The notes beneath the pieces are model-generated. The model was given only the letters and a program-made list of their open reading frames with translations, searched no databases and was not told where the DNA came from. A DNA stretch of 19,575 nt from the NCBI GenBank assembly GCA_900549915.1, contig URQF01000015.1, positions 1 to 19,575 of the forward strand, given 5' to 3'. The position numbers were made by a program, and so were the translations under genes. Below, in pieces: positions 1-9,000 of this stretch. The stretch comes from an uncultured Mollicutes bacterium. GTDB lineage: Bacteria; Bacillota_I; Bacilli_A; RFN20; CAG-288. Position 1 is the stretch's first letter; every line of letters starts with the position of its first letter.

Positions 1-11
1 ATATTTTTTAG

Positions 12-176
12 CTCATAAACTGGGGAGAATATATCAATCAGGACCTGGTAAAGCAGTTCGAAAAGGAGAATAACTGCCAAGTCATCGAAGAGGATGTTAC
101 CTCTAGTGAAGCAAGGTATCAGAAAATTGCTTCTGGTGCGACAAGCTATGACGTAGCTATCCCAGGTGATTACACA
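12..176 (+). pseudogene. In-frame N-terminal PotD coding stretch lacking a start codon
   Basis: Read in the frame of the following gene, these bases encode LINWGEYINQDLVKQFEKEN and then a run ending SYDVAIPGDYT. This is the classic start of the mature PotD/PotF fold (NWGxYI...F...YDVxxPSDY). No ATG, GTG or TTG occurs in frame here, and a TAG stop at 9-11 directly precedes it. Signal peptide and start must therefore lie further upstream. The gene is either broken by a nonsense mutation, or the first bases are erroneous, or this is the tail of a PotC-PotD fusion interrupted at the junction. TAG is a functional stop elsewhere in the window, so recoding is not favoured. Confidence 0.7.
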
Positions 177-1106
177 GTGGAACAGCTCTATAACCAAGGG
201 TATCTTCTGGAAAGGGATGTTGATAACAAAGAAAGGAAGAATCTATCTTCTTATCAAACTATTTTTACCGATTCTCTTTCCTCTTTAAGGAATGATTATC
301 CGGTTAAGAGAAGCTACTATAGGCCTTACTTCTATGGCTCTTATTCTCTTCTTTATTCTACGAAGAAGGACTATGTCGAAAAATGCGTCCAGCAAAACGG
401 ATTCCAAACACTCTTTGATCGTTCTCTTTTTGAAGGAAATGTAAAAGTAGGAAGGTACGATACTTCCCGATGGATGGTTGCTTCCTATCTATTAAGCAAA
501 GGTTTAGACCCCAATGTTACGGATTTAAGTACCCTTTCCAGTGAGGGTAATCTCTCTAAGGACTTAGAGCAGGAAATCATTGCAGCCTTAAAGAAGGAAA
601 AGTTTGATGAATTCGGAAATGATCAATTGAAACGGGATATTGCATCCGGAAGCTTAGACCTCTGCTATGTCCAGTCTGGTGATTTCTTCGATGCTCTGTA
701 CCTTTCCTTGAGTCAATCGGATAATGAAATCGAGTTTAACCTCTCTGTTCCGAAGATTACAGCTGCCTTCTTCGATTCTAGGGTGATACCAAAGACCTGT
801 CAGAACAAGACGCTTGCCAATAAGTTCATCAATTTCAGGCTGGATAGTAATCATGCTTATCAAAACGCTCTTGCCATTGGATATTCACCGACCGTAAAAG
901 AAGTCTCTACTCTCTTTGAAAAAGCCGCAAAAGAGGGAGAAGACTATTACAAAGATGATACGAAGTCGTTATCTAGGAAAACCTTCCTTTCCAAGTATCC
1001 ATACTATCTAAATCCGCTCTACCAGGTAGAAAAAGTCTATCGTTTGAAGCCAAAGAGCAATTCTTATCTGACTACCTGCGAAACAATCTTCAATCACCTT
1101 GCCTAA
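177..1106 (+). CDS. potD: Spermidine/putrescine ABC transporter substrate-binding protein (PotD-like), 5' incomplete
   Basis: This is the extracellular polyamine-binding component of a Pot-type ABC importer. It would be a lipoprotein or membrane-tethered, delivering spermidine or putrescine to PotB/PotC and the ATPase PotA. From the GTG at 177 it is 309 residues; with the in-frame upstream stretch it is about 364, close to the normal mature PotD length. Family features visible are the hinge segment RPYFYGSYSLLYS, the YVQSGDFFDAL strand-loop, the FFDSRVIPK segment (the ligand-site aspartate kept, the usual preceding tryptophan replaced by Phe), NKFINFRLD and the C-terminal AIGYSPTVKEV. GTG 177 is only the first permitted start: it has no ribosome site and lies inside the conserved domain, so it is unlikely to be the real one. 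A terminator follows at once, so this is the last gene of its unit. The permease and ATPase genes would be upstream, outside the window. Confidence 0.8.
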   Translation: MEQLYNQGYLLERDVDNKERKNLSSYQTIFTDSLSSLRNDYPVKRSYYRPYFYGSYSLLYSTKKDYVEKCVQQNGFQTLFDRSLFEGNVKVGRYDTSRWMVASYLLSKGLDPNVTDLSTLSSEGNLSKDLEQEIIAALKKEKFDEFGNDQLKRDIASGSLDLCYVQSGDFFDALYLSLSQSDNEIEFNLSVPKITAAFFDSRVIPKTCQNKTLANKFINFRLDSNHAYQNALAIGYSPTVKEVSTLFEKAAKEGEDYYKDDTKSLSRKTFLSKYPYYLNPLYQVEKVYRLKPKSNSYLTTCETIFNHLA

Positions 1107-1110
1107 TCAC

Positions 1111-1139
1111 AAAAGGACTCCCCTCGGGTCCTTTTTTTC
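1111..1139 (+). terminator. Rho-independent terminator of the PotD gene
   Basis: AAAGGACTC (1112-1120) pairs with GGGTCCTTT (1126-1134), with one G-T pair, around a CCCTC loop. A T run follows at 1132-1138. It begins five bases after the TAA stop. Confidence 0.9.
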
Positions 1140-1148
1140 TGTATTGTT

Positions 1149-1187
1149 AAGAAAACGCTTTCATAGTTATCTGCTTTTCGGTATAAT
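1149..1187 (+). promoter_or_regulatory. Promoter with overlapping cre-like operator
   Basis: A perfect -10 box TATAAT lies at 1182-1187. With a 17-base spacer the -35 falls at 1159-1164 (TTTCAT, weak). The sequence at 1149-1164, AAGAAAACGCTTTCAT, fits the catabolite-responsive element consensus WTGNAANCGNWNNCAW with one mismatch (A for T at position 2) and covers the -35. In Firmicutes a CcpA-HPr(Ser-P) complex bound there would repress. CcpA itself is not in the window, so regulator identity is inferred. Confidence 0.6.
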
Positions 1188-1220
1188 ATCAGCGTTTTGT
1201 CAAGAAACAGGAGGAAAAAG

Positions 1221-2192
1221 ATGAACTATAAGAAAATCGTTGTTGCCGGGGGCGGCGTTTTGGGAAGCCAGATTGCATTCCAGGCTGCCTATTGTGGATT
1301 CGATGTTACGATTTGGCTCCGTTCGAAAGGCTCCATTACCCGTACTCAGCCTAAGCTTGACCATCTGAAAGAGACTTATCTTTCTACCATCAAGGAAAGG
1401 GATACTCCAGAAGGAAAAGAAGACCATGTCTTTGCTTTAGGTCTTGCCGATAAAGATACCTTTGATGCTAAAACTTGCAGGGAAAAGACAGAAGCTGCCT
1501 ATAAGAACATTAAGCTTGAATTGGATAGGAAGAAAGCTGTTGAAGATGCTGATCTTGTGATTGAATCCAGGGCAGAGAACGAAAAGGATAAGATTGCATT
1601 TTATAAAACCTTAGCTCCTCTTCTTCCAGAGAAGACTGTCATTGTTACGAATTCCTCGACGCTTCTCCCAAGCAGGTTTGCAAAATATACAGGACGTCCC
1701 TGCAAATACCTCTCCCTTCATTTCGCAAACCACATCTGGAAAAACAACACAGCTGAAATCAGGAGTTCGCCACAGACTGACGAGAAGTATTTCAAGGAAG
1801 TCATTGACTTTGCCAATGCTATTCGCAGGATTGCTCTTCCGGTTTTAAAAGAAAAGAACGGATACCTTCTGAACTCCAGGCTTGTTCCGTTCTTGCTCTC
1901 TGGTCTTGACCTATATGTCAACGGAGTCTCTGATCCAAAGAGCATTGACTTGGCTTGGACGAGAGGAACTGGTGCTCCCAAAGGCCCCTTCCAGATCTTC
2001 GATATTGTCGGATTAACTACTGCTTATAACATTGTCAGGCAGTTCCAGAAAGTCCCTGGTCTTCTTTCTCCTCTCCTTAAGAAGAGGAGGATGCCCTACA
2101 ATTTCAAAGGCATGGCCAAGGTCTTGAAGAAGTATCTCGACGAAGGAAAACTCGGTAGGTGTTCCGGAGAAGGCTTCTACAAGTACAAATAG
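1221..2192 (+). CDS. 3-hydroxyacyl-CoA dehydrogenase family protein (NAD-dependent)
   Basis: A soluble dehydrogenase of 323 residues that interconverts a 3-hydroxyacyl-CoA (typically 3-hydroxybutyryl-CoA) and the 3-ketoacyl-CoA using NAD. The N-terminal Rossmann motif GGGVLG is at residues 10-15 and the nucleotide-domain segment DADLVIES near 109-116. NSST at 144-147 matches the substrate-contact loop. HFAN at 167-170 supplies the catalytic His167, and Glu179 sits 12 residues later, the spacing of the His-Glu pair in this family. The C-terminal helical domain ends in GRCSGEGFYKY, the usual family terminus. ATG 1221 is chosen because AGGAGG (1209-1214) lies six bases upstream; an in-frame TTG at 1197 is upstream of that ribosome site. 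It has its own promoter and terminator, with no thiolase, crotonase or acyl-CoA dehydrogenase beside it, so its pathway (butyrate-type or other) cannot be read from context. A cre-like site suggests carbon catabolite control. Confidence 0.88.
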   Translation: MNYKKIVVAGGGVLGSQIAFQAAYCGFDVTIWLRSKGSITRTQPKLDHLKETYLSTIKERDTPEGKEDHVFALGLADKDTFDAKTCREKTEAAYKNIKLELDRKKAVEDADLVIESRAENEKDKIAFYKTLAPLLPEKTVIVTNSSTLLPSRFAKYTGRPCKYLSLHFANHIWKNNTAEIRSSPQTDEKYFKEVIDFANAIRRIALPVLKEKNGYLLNSRLVPFLLSGLDLYVNGVSDPKSIDLAWTRGTGAPKGPFQIFDIVGLTTAYNIVRQFQKVPGLLSPLLKKRRMPYNFKGMAKVLKKYLDEGKLGRCSGEGFYKYK

Positions 2193-2208
2193 ACTCGATT
2201 GACTTTAG

Positions 2209-2240
2209 GCCTCCCCTTCCTTTTTAGGGGAGGCTTTTTT
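2209..2240 (+). terminator. Rho-independent terminator of the dehydrogenase gene
   Basis: GCCTCCCCT (2209-2217) pairs perfectly with AGGGGAGGC (2226-2234) over an eight-base loop. Six T follow at 2235-2240. Confidence 0.93.
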
Positions 2241-2299
2241 GCTTGCCTGTTTTTTGTAAAGGAAGGATGAAAAGGAATTTCAAAAAAAAATGTGACTTG

Positions 2300-2315
2300 A
2301 AGAAAGCGCTTTCTT
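2300..2315 (+). promoter_or_regulatory. Perfectly palindromic cre-like operator
   Basis: AAGAAAGCGCTTTCTT is a 16-base perfect inverted repeat and resembles the CcpA cre (central GCGC flanked by AAA/TTT). It differs from the 16-base consensus at two outer positions (position 2 and position 15). It lies about 68 bases upstream of the -10 of the lipoprotein operon, a position more typical of activation or of a second upstream promoter than of simple promoter occlusion. Other LacI-family regulators bind similar palindromes. Confidence 0.5.
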
Positions 2316-2382
2316 TCCATTCTTTTCTTTTATTTGGCGGATTTGGGCTATACGGCAAAACATCACTACTTAATCGAAGTGC

Positions 2383-2414
2383 TATAATTTCGCCGAAAAT
2401 TTCGCATCAAGGAG
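2383..2414 (+). promoter_or_regulatory. -10 box and ribosome binding site of the lipoprotein operon
   Basis: TATAAT at 2383-2388 gives a start of transcription near 2395. No convincing -35 is seen at 16-18 bases upstream. AAGGAG at 2409-2414 lies seven bases before ATG 2422, so the leader would be short. Confidence 0.5.
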
Positions 2415-2421
2415 TGAATCA

Positions 2422-5400
2422 ATGAAAAAACAAACATTAACCCTCTTCGCTGTGCTCTCTCTGCTTTTGGCTGGCTGCCAGAATAATGATAATTCTGTTA
2501 GCAACAAAGGAAACTCTCAGGACGTCTCGTCTGGAATTTCCGAAAAAGTGAATCCGACAGAAAAACCGACGGAAAAACCAAGTGCTACGGCTAAACCGAG
2601 TGCTTCGGCAAGTGAGAAAAAGCCTAGCACGAGTGAAAAGCCTTCTGTTTCTACCTCTTCTTCTGTTGAAGAAAAATCCAAATGGGGTGCCGATGTTCAG
2701 GCTCAGAGGAAACAATACTTAGGTGGAGAAATCCTTCCTTATGTTTCGCTTGGTAAGAGTGTTACGGCTGCTTGGTCAAGTAGCACGAAGGAACGTTATC
2801 TTGAAATCACAGGTACTGCTGCCTACTCTCAGTCTTTAGCAAATGACTTCCAGGCTGCTTTCACTAAGGATGGTTATACTGTCCTTGGCACTGGTGAGAA
2901 AACAGCAACAAATGATGAAAAACATTTGTCTGTTGTTCTTAAGGAAGACGAGGATTCCGGAGTCGCCGTTATCCAGGCTTCTTATGATGAACCATATGAT
3001 AAGACGAAATTCTTATCCTGGAATGATGAGACAAGGGAAATCTTCAACGAAAATCTTCACCAACATGGTTCCTCGATTCCTTTGATTTATTTAGGAACCT
3101 GCAACCCGGATTCTGAATGGAAGGAGTATACTGGCGATCATGGTGCCGTTGTTCTCACCGGTTTCAAGTGGGATGACAGAGTATTTGCAGATACGAAGGC
3201 AACCTTAGATGGTGCCGGATGGACAACAATCGAATCCACTGATACGAAAACGGTTGGTAGCTTAAAGCTTTCGGATAATTGTGTTATCACGATTTCTATC
3301 GAAAAGGCCGGTTATTCTTCTAAGGATTATAAGCCGCAGGCAACGATTTCCATTGTCGAAGGCTATAATCCAGGCACAGCAACGGCTTGGTCCACGGATG
3401 TCAAGGATGAATTAGAGGGCTTCCTCGGTCAAGGACATGTTCCACCCTATGTTTATTTAGGCAGGGATGGAGATCCGACAATTGATACGAATAATTACAA
3501 TCATTCCATTGTTTTAAAAGGCGGACAGTGGCATGACGAAATCATCAATGAGGTCAAGACCACTTATACAAGCGATGGCTGGACTCTTGTAAAGGATAAT
3601 AGTGCAGAAGCCATTTCTAAGGATAAGACTATTCTTCTGTTATCAAAATCCTATGATGACGGAAATGTCACCATCAATGCAGAACTCACAAGTGGGTACA
3701 AAGGAGTTCCAACTCTTCGTTTCTATTACAGAGAAAAGTTCGATCCTAACGCCTGCTCTAGCTGGAACACGGATGTTTCCGACATCATTGATACGGAGAG
3801 GAACCAGGATACCATTCCGTATGTTTATCTTGGCTTAAAGGAGCCATTTGCCAATTACTCTAATTATAGCGGATTGACTGTTTATGGCGGCGAATGGAAT
3901 AACCAGGTCATCGATTTAGCCAAAGCTGCTTTCTTGACCGAAGGGTCTGGATGGGTGAAAGACAGCGAAGACACTGCCTCTGAGGAGCCTTCCATTGATT
4001 TCCACAAATGGTTTGATAATGGAGACTACAGGTTTGTCACGATTGAGAAATATAGTGATTATGCCCGTCTTTACGCTCATATCAGGAAAACAACAACAGA
4101 TAGCAAAGCTTGGTCCAATGAGGCTAAGACTTTGAGGAACTCTGTCCTTGATAACCATAGTGTTCCTTACTTCTATAGGGCTCCGAACAGTGATATCACC
4201 GCAACTCAAAGCGGAAACCAGGTGATTCTTACCTCTGCCAGCAAGGATCTGATTACCAACGATATCATGGATGCCTATAAGGCAATCTATGTCAATGATG
4301 GTTGGACGATTCAGGAGAAGACGACCGCTAGCGGTTACGGCAGCACGCAATACGATATCATTGCCAAGAAGACGGAAAAGGATGGCTGTGCTTTAACTGC
4401 GGTTCTTAGTACGAAATCAAAAGAATACGATTACGATATTACCTTTGATGCCGGCACTTTCACTGTGACGATTGATGTTCCTTATGATCCAAGCAAAGGA
4501 ACAGCATGGTCTAGTGAAGTCAAGAATGCAAGGAAAGATTCTTTAGGACGCCACGATGATATTCCTTACTTCTACATGGGATATCCGGAAGCTACTATTT
4601 CCGAGAAGACTAGTGATACCCTTGTTCTTAAGGGTGCTGCTTATGATGCTCAGATGCTGACTCAGTTCAAAGCTGCCTTTGAGAAAGATTCTGCTTATAC
4701 GGTTCAAACGGATGCAACTGCCTGCAAAGGAAGTGCAACGGCAACTAGGACAAGCGGTGTTTCTGGCACTAGGAATGCAGTTCTTTCCAAAGGAAGCGAT
4801 GGCAATGCTTATCTGAACCTTAAGTTCACAGAAAGCTACAACGCCAAGAACAGGACTTCCTACTCGGATGATGTTAAAGCTCAAATCAAGAAGATCTTCG
4901 GTGACAATGAACTCCCATCTCTTTACCTTGGAACTGTCAATCCGACCGTCACTGTACCGAATTACTCGAGTTATCTCGATTTAACTGGTACGAAATGGAA
5001 CGACTCCATTCTCAAAGACAATAAGCCGATTCTTGAAAATGCCGGCTTTACTGTCATTGAAAACAAAGAAGGAAGCAATGGACACTTTACTGGTGTCAGT
5101 TCTGCTGCTGCCTTGCAGGGATACAAGTATTTAGGAAGTGATGCTAAATCCGGAAGGATCCGTTTCTTACTTACCCGCGACAATGCGGATAAGAGTGTTG
5201 CTAAGGCAACGGCCCGTTTCTGGCATGATGCTCCATTCACGGATCCAAACACAACGGCAACTTCGAATTGGACAACCGATGCTGCGAATAAGAAGGCAAG
5301 GGAAGATAATCTTGGCGGCACCGTCCTTCCTTACTTCTATGCCGGTCCTAGTGTGGATGTCAGTTCTTCTTCTTGGACCAAGAACCAGGTCAAGATCACT

Positions 5401-6000
5401 GGCAATTTCTCTGGAAATGATAAGAACTCCGCTGCTATTTACTTCAATATTGTGGATACCTTAGTCCGCAACGGCGGAACACTGAAGTACGTTGACTACA
5501 CCTATGGCGATTTTGCTGGAAAAGTTACCATTCTCTATCCTGCCAAAGACGGCAACGTCATTGAAATCACTAGGAATAGCTACTCTTCTAGCCTCTATAT
5601 CACCTGCCAGTATAAGGAAGCCTTCAATCCTAGCAATGCACAGACTGATTGGTCTGCAGATGTTAAGAATAAGAGGACAAGTAACTTCGGACATATTCTT
5701 CCTTACTTCTACATCGGTGCCAAAGATCCGGTTGCTAACGTTTCATCTTATTATGGTTTCACGATCACTGGTGCTTCCTTTGATACAAGAGTCTTCGGTT
5801 ACTGCGAAGAAGCCTTGAAGAAGGATACGACCCTTACCTGGAAGATTGTCAACGATAATGAGACTCTTCTCTTCGCTAAAGCGGTTGATGCAGATGGAAA
5901 TACCTACTATGTGACCCTGCAGGAAGATAGCAAGAACCAGACAGTCAGGACTCTGAAACGAGTCAAAAAGGCTACATCCGATACTGAAAAAGATGCCTAA
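2422..6000 (+). CDS. Giant nine-repeat surface lipoprotein, paralogue 1
   Basis: 1192 residues, function unknown. Residues 1-19 are a lipoprotein signal: a lysine-rich start, a hydrophobic core and lipobox LLAGC with the lipid-carrying Cys at 19, so the protein should be anchored to the outer face of the membrane. Residues 20 to about 88 form a Pro/Ser/Thr/Glu/Lys stalk with repeated KPTEKPSA-like steps. The rest is nine divergent units. Each opens with a helix-like (A/D)W(S/N)xDVK segment, continues to a (I/L)PY(V/F)YLG strand motif (near residues 105, 219, 341, 464, 581, 714, 831, 969 and 1093), then LxITGxxW(D/N)D, a GWT-type turn and a closing (Y/F)(D/N)P linker. There is no sortase motif, membrane helix or catalytic signature. 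It is the first gene of a two-gene operon, 20 bases before its paralogue. The repeats suggest a rod-like binding or adhesive protein, which is inference from architecture alone. Confidence 0.85.
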   Translation: MKKQTLTLFAVLSLLLAGCQNNDNSVSNKGNSQDVSSGISEKVNPTEKPTEKPSATAKPSASASEKKPSTSEKPSVSTSSSVEEKSKWGADVQAQRKQYLGGEILPYVSLGKSVTAAWSSSTKERYLEITGTAAYSQSLANDFQAAFTKDGYTVLGTGEKTATNDEKHLSVVLKEDEDSGVAVIQASYDEPYDKTKFLSWNDETREIFNENLHQHGSSIPLIYLGTCNPDSEWKEYTGDHGAVVLTGFKWDDRVFADTKATLDGAGWTTIESTDTKTVGSLKLSDNCVITISIEKAGYSSKDYKPQATISIVEGYNPGTATAWSTDVKDELEGFLGQGHVPPYVYLGRDGDPTIDTNNYNHSIVLKGGQWHDEIINEVKTTYTSDGWTLVKDNSAEAISKDKTILLLSKSYDDGNVTINAELTSGYKGVPTLRFYYREKFDPNACSSWNTDVSDIIDTERNQDTIPYVYLGLKEPFANYSNYSGLTVYGGEWNNQVIDLAKAAFLTEGSGWVKDSEDTASEEPSIDFHKWFDNGDYRFVTIEKYSDYARLYAHIRKTTTDSKAWSNEAKTLRNSVLDNHSVPYFYRAPNSDITATQSGNQVILTSASKDLITNDIMDAYKAIYVNDGWTIQEKTTASGYGSTQYDIIAKKTEKDGCALTAVLSTKSKEYDYDITFDAGTFTVTIDVPYDPSKGTAWSSEVKNARKDSLGRHDDIPYFYMGYPEATISEKTSDTLVLKGAAYDAQMLTQFKAAFEKDSAYTVQTDATACKGSATATRTSGVSGTRNAVLSKGSDGNAYLNLKFTESYNAKNRTSYSDDVKAQIKKIFGDNELPSLYLGTVNPTVTVPNYSSYLDLTGTKWNDSILKDNKPILENAGFTVIENKEGSNGHFTGVSSAAALQGYKYLGSDAKSGRIRFLLTRDNADKSVAKATARFWHDAPFTDPNTTATSNWTTDAANKKAREDNLGGTVLPYFYAGPSVDVSSSSWTKNQVKITGNFSGNDKNSAAIYFNIVDTLVRNGGTLKYVDYTYGDFAGKVTILYPAKDGNVIEITRNSYSSSLYITCQYKEAFNPSNAQTDWSADVKNKRTSNFGHILPYFYIGAKDPVANVSSYYGFTITGASFDTRVFGYCEEALKKDTTLTWKIVNDNETLLFAKAVDADGNTYYVTLQEDSKNQTVRTLKRVKKATSDTEKDA

Positions 6001-6020
6001 CGAGAAGAGGTAACAAGACA

Positions 6021-9000
6021 ATGAGAAAAAAATCAATTACATTAGTTGCACTTCTTTCTATGCTCCTTGTCGGATGCACAGATAACAGCAACAAGAATTC
6101 GACAAAGCCTTCTGCAGAACCTTCGATTTCTGAAAAGGCCTCCGCCACGGAAAATAAGCCGACAGAAAGCAAGCCAAGTGAAAAACCTACCGTAAAGCCG
6201 ACAGAGTCTCCTACTGTTAAACCCAGCGAAAATCCAGGCAGTGCTTCTACTGAGAAACCAAGCGATAGTGTTTCGCCTTCTGTTTCTCCCTCTGAGAGCG
6301 ATGATCAGAAATCCAAATGGCCGTCGAAAGTCCAGAGTGTCAGGAAACAGTATCTTGGCGGACAGCTTCTTCCTTATATCAGTTTAGGAAGTGGTGTTGG
6401 TGCTTTGACCGACCAATTTGATGTTAATATCAGTGGTTCTGCTGCTTATGATGATACTTTGAAAAACAGTTTCAAAGCTGCTTTCACGGCCGATGGCTAT
6501 ACAGTCGCTGACACAGAGACAAATCAGGTCTCTGCCAAAAATGAAACCAAGCATCTTAGCGTTGTCCTGAAGGAAGACACGGAACTTGAGGTGGCTTGTC
6601 TTATCGCTTCCTATGATGAACCATATGAACCTTCGAAACTGACAGCTTATCCTTCTAGTGTCAGGACCGACCTCAAATCAAGTCTTGGCGGACATGAGAA
6701 CGATGTTCCAGTCGTTTATCTTGGAACCGTGAATCCGATTTCAGAAATTACGGATTCCGGTGATGTGAATATCTATGGCCGCAATTGGATTGATGATAGG
6801 CCAACCGATGCAAAGACAACCCTTACGAACAATGGCTTCAAGGTTACCAAGACATCTTCTTATAGTAATGAGTTCACTGCAGAAAAAGCATTCTCTGACG
6901 GAAACAAACTGACCATTTCTATCTCCAAGGAATATAAATATGCTTTTGGCGGCTATGTCCCGAAGAGGTCCGTTGCTTTAGGCGAGAACTTTGATCCAAC
7001 GGCTGCCAGTGATTGGACAGATGACATCAAACAGTACTTTACTGCCAAATTAGATGGGCATACAGTTCCGTATGTTTATCTTGGTTCCAAAGCTCCGTCC
7101 GCAGAATGGGAGAGTGGCAAGCTTACCATTACTGGCAAAGTCTATGATGATCAGGTCTTTACTCTTGCTAAGACTGCCTTCGGAGCAGGCTCTGGCTGGA
7201 CAATCACGGAAGATAATACAAGTTCTTATGATCCGAGCTTAACCGCTACCATCAAGGAACCCGATAAATGCAGGCTGACTGTCAAGATTTCTAAGGATAA
7301 TGTTCCTGGAAATTATTCTGTTTATTGCCCAAAGAGGGAAATCGCGATTCTTGAACACTTTGACCCGGAATCCTTTACTGCATATCCAGAAGACTTGAAG
7401 GCCGCTTTGGATCGTTCTCTTGACGGACATCAAATCCCGGTTATCTATTTAGGAACCGACACTCCTGCCTTTGAAGAGTCTTCTTACTCGGATGAGGTCA
7501 GCTTGACTGGTGGCAATTATGTCGAAGAAATCAAGACTGGTGCTGAAGCAGTCCTCTCCGCCGCAGAAGGATGGAAGAAGACTTCCTCTTATTATTCTTC
7601 GGATCTGACTTACGAAAAGACCTTTGAAGACAATGATAAGATCACTATTACAGTTGGCGAAAATTCTTCTGGTCTTGCAAAGATGGATGTCGAGAGGAAA
7701 GCCGGATGGTATCCAGAAGGAAGGACAGAATATTCTACCGATATTAAACAGCTTCTCAACGAAAAGTTCGATAACCATGGTGACAAGATTCCGTTTGTCT
7801 ACTTAGGCTGTAACAAGTTTAAGACCAAATGGAATGATTCTATCAAACAGCTTACCCTCTCCGGTAAGACGACAAGTGGTAATATCATTCTTGATAAAGC
7901 CAAAGAAGCCTTTGCTTCCTGGACAAATACTTCCACCACAAAAACGACTGCAACCTATGTTACAACTAGGACAGATGGTTGTGTCCTAGCTGTCGAGGTC
8001 TGGAACATCTCTACTCCGCGCAGGGAAATCTCTAGGCTGACTCCTTCTAAGGATACTGCTTGGTCAAGTGAAACAGAAACGACCATTAAGAGTTTGACTG
8101 CTAACCATGAAATCCCTTATTTCTATAGGGGTAATGTCACTAATCGCACCAATAGCTCTTCTGATCCGACTGTTGTTGGTCTTTCCGGTGATATTCTGCT
8201 TGACGATAAGGAATTCTATCTTTTTGAGAAAGCATTCGTTGGTTGGGAAATCACAAAAGGTTATTCTAGCCGTACAGCTAAGAAAGTGTTTGAAGACGGA
8301 TATACTATCTTTGTTACACTAGAAGGCAAATATAGTGCTCTCTCCTTCCGTACCATTGCTCCGTATAACAAGGATTCTTATACTGCTTATACTGGAAAAG
8401 CAAAGGATGCTATCGATAAACTCTTTGGTGATAAAGCTTCCTTAGTTCCAGTTATCTACTTAGGAACAAATGACCCAACCACCGATTCTTATGGTAACTA
8501 TGTTACCTTAACCGGAACTGGTTGGGATGATAAGGTCATTACGGATAACGAAGCTACGTTGAAGGCTGCTGGATTTACGACCTTCTATACCGAAGATGTC
8601 AATAAGGGTGACACCAAGAAGTTTTATGGTTACGGAAAGTCCATCCAGGCTTACAAGGCTATCGGAGATGATCCGTCGAACGGATACATCCGTTTAGCAA
8701 TCGCCTCTTCTTCTCTCAATGTAGTCAAGAAGGATGCAACCGTCCGCTTCTGGTACGATAAGGCTGTCACGATTCCTTCTACCGATGTCAACTGGGCAGA
8801 AGATGATGCCAATAGCACCTTAAGGGAAGGCCAGCTCTACGATACACTTCCTTATTTCTATAGGGGAAGCAACGTTACCGTCAAGAAAGCTAGCGAGTTC
8901 AATGGCATTACGGTTACTGGTTCCTTCACTTCTGGCGAATGGAATAACAGCTACTTAAGGAACGCCAGGGAAGCTCTGAAGTCTAAGAAAGGCGCCAAGA

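Noticed and set aside
1197..1220. Longer dehydrogenase start at TTG 1197
   Set aside because: It lies upstream of the AGGAGG site that is correctly spaced for ATG 1221 and would add eight non-conserved residues before the Rossmann strand.
3916..4350. Minus-strand open frame inside lipoprotein 1, and similar frames opposite the other lipoprotein genes
   Set aside because: They lie antisense to strongly supported repeat-coding sequence, lack ribosome sites and show no recognisable protein features.
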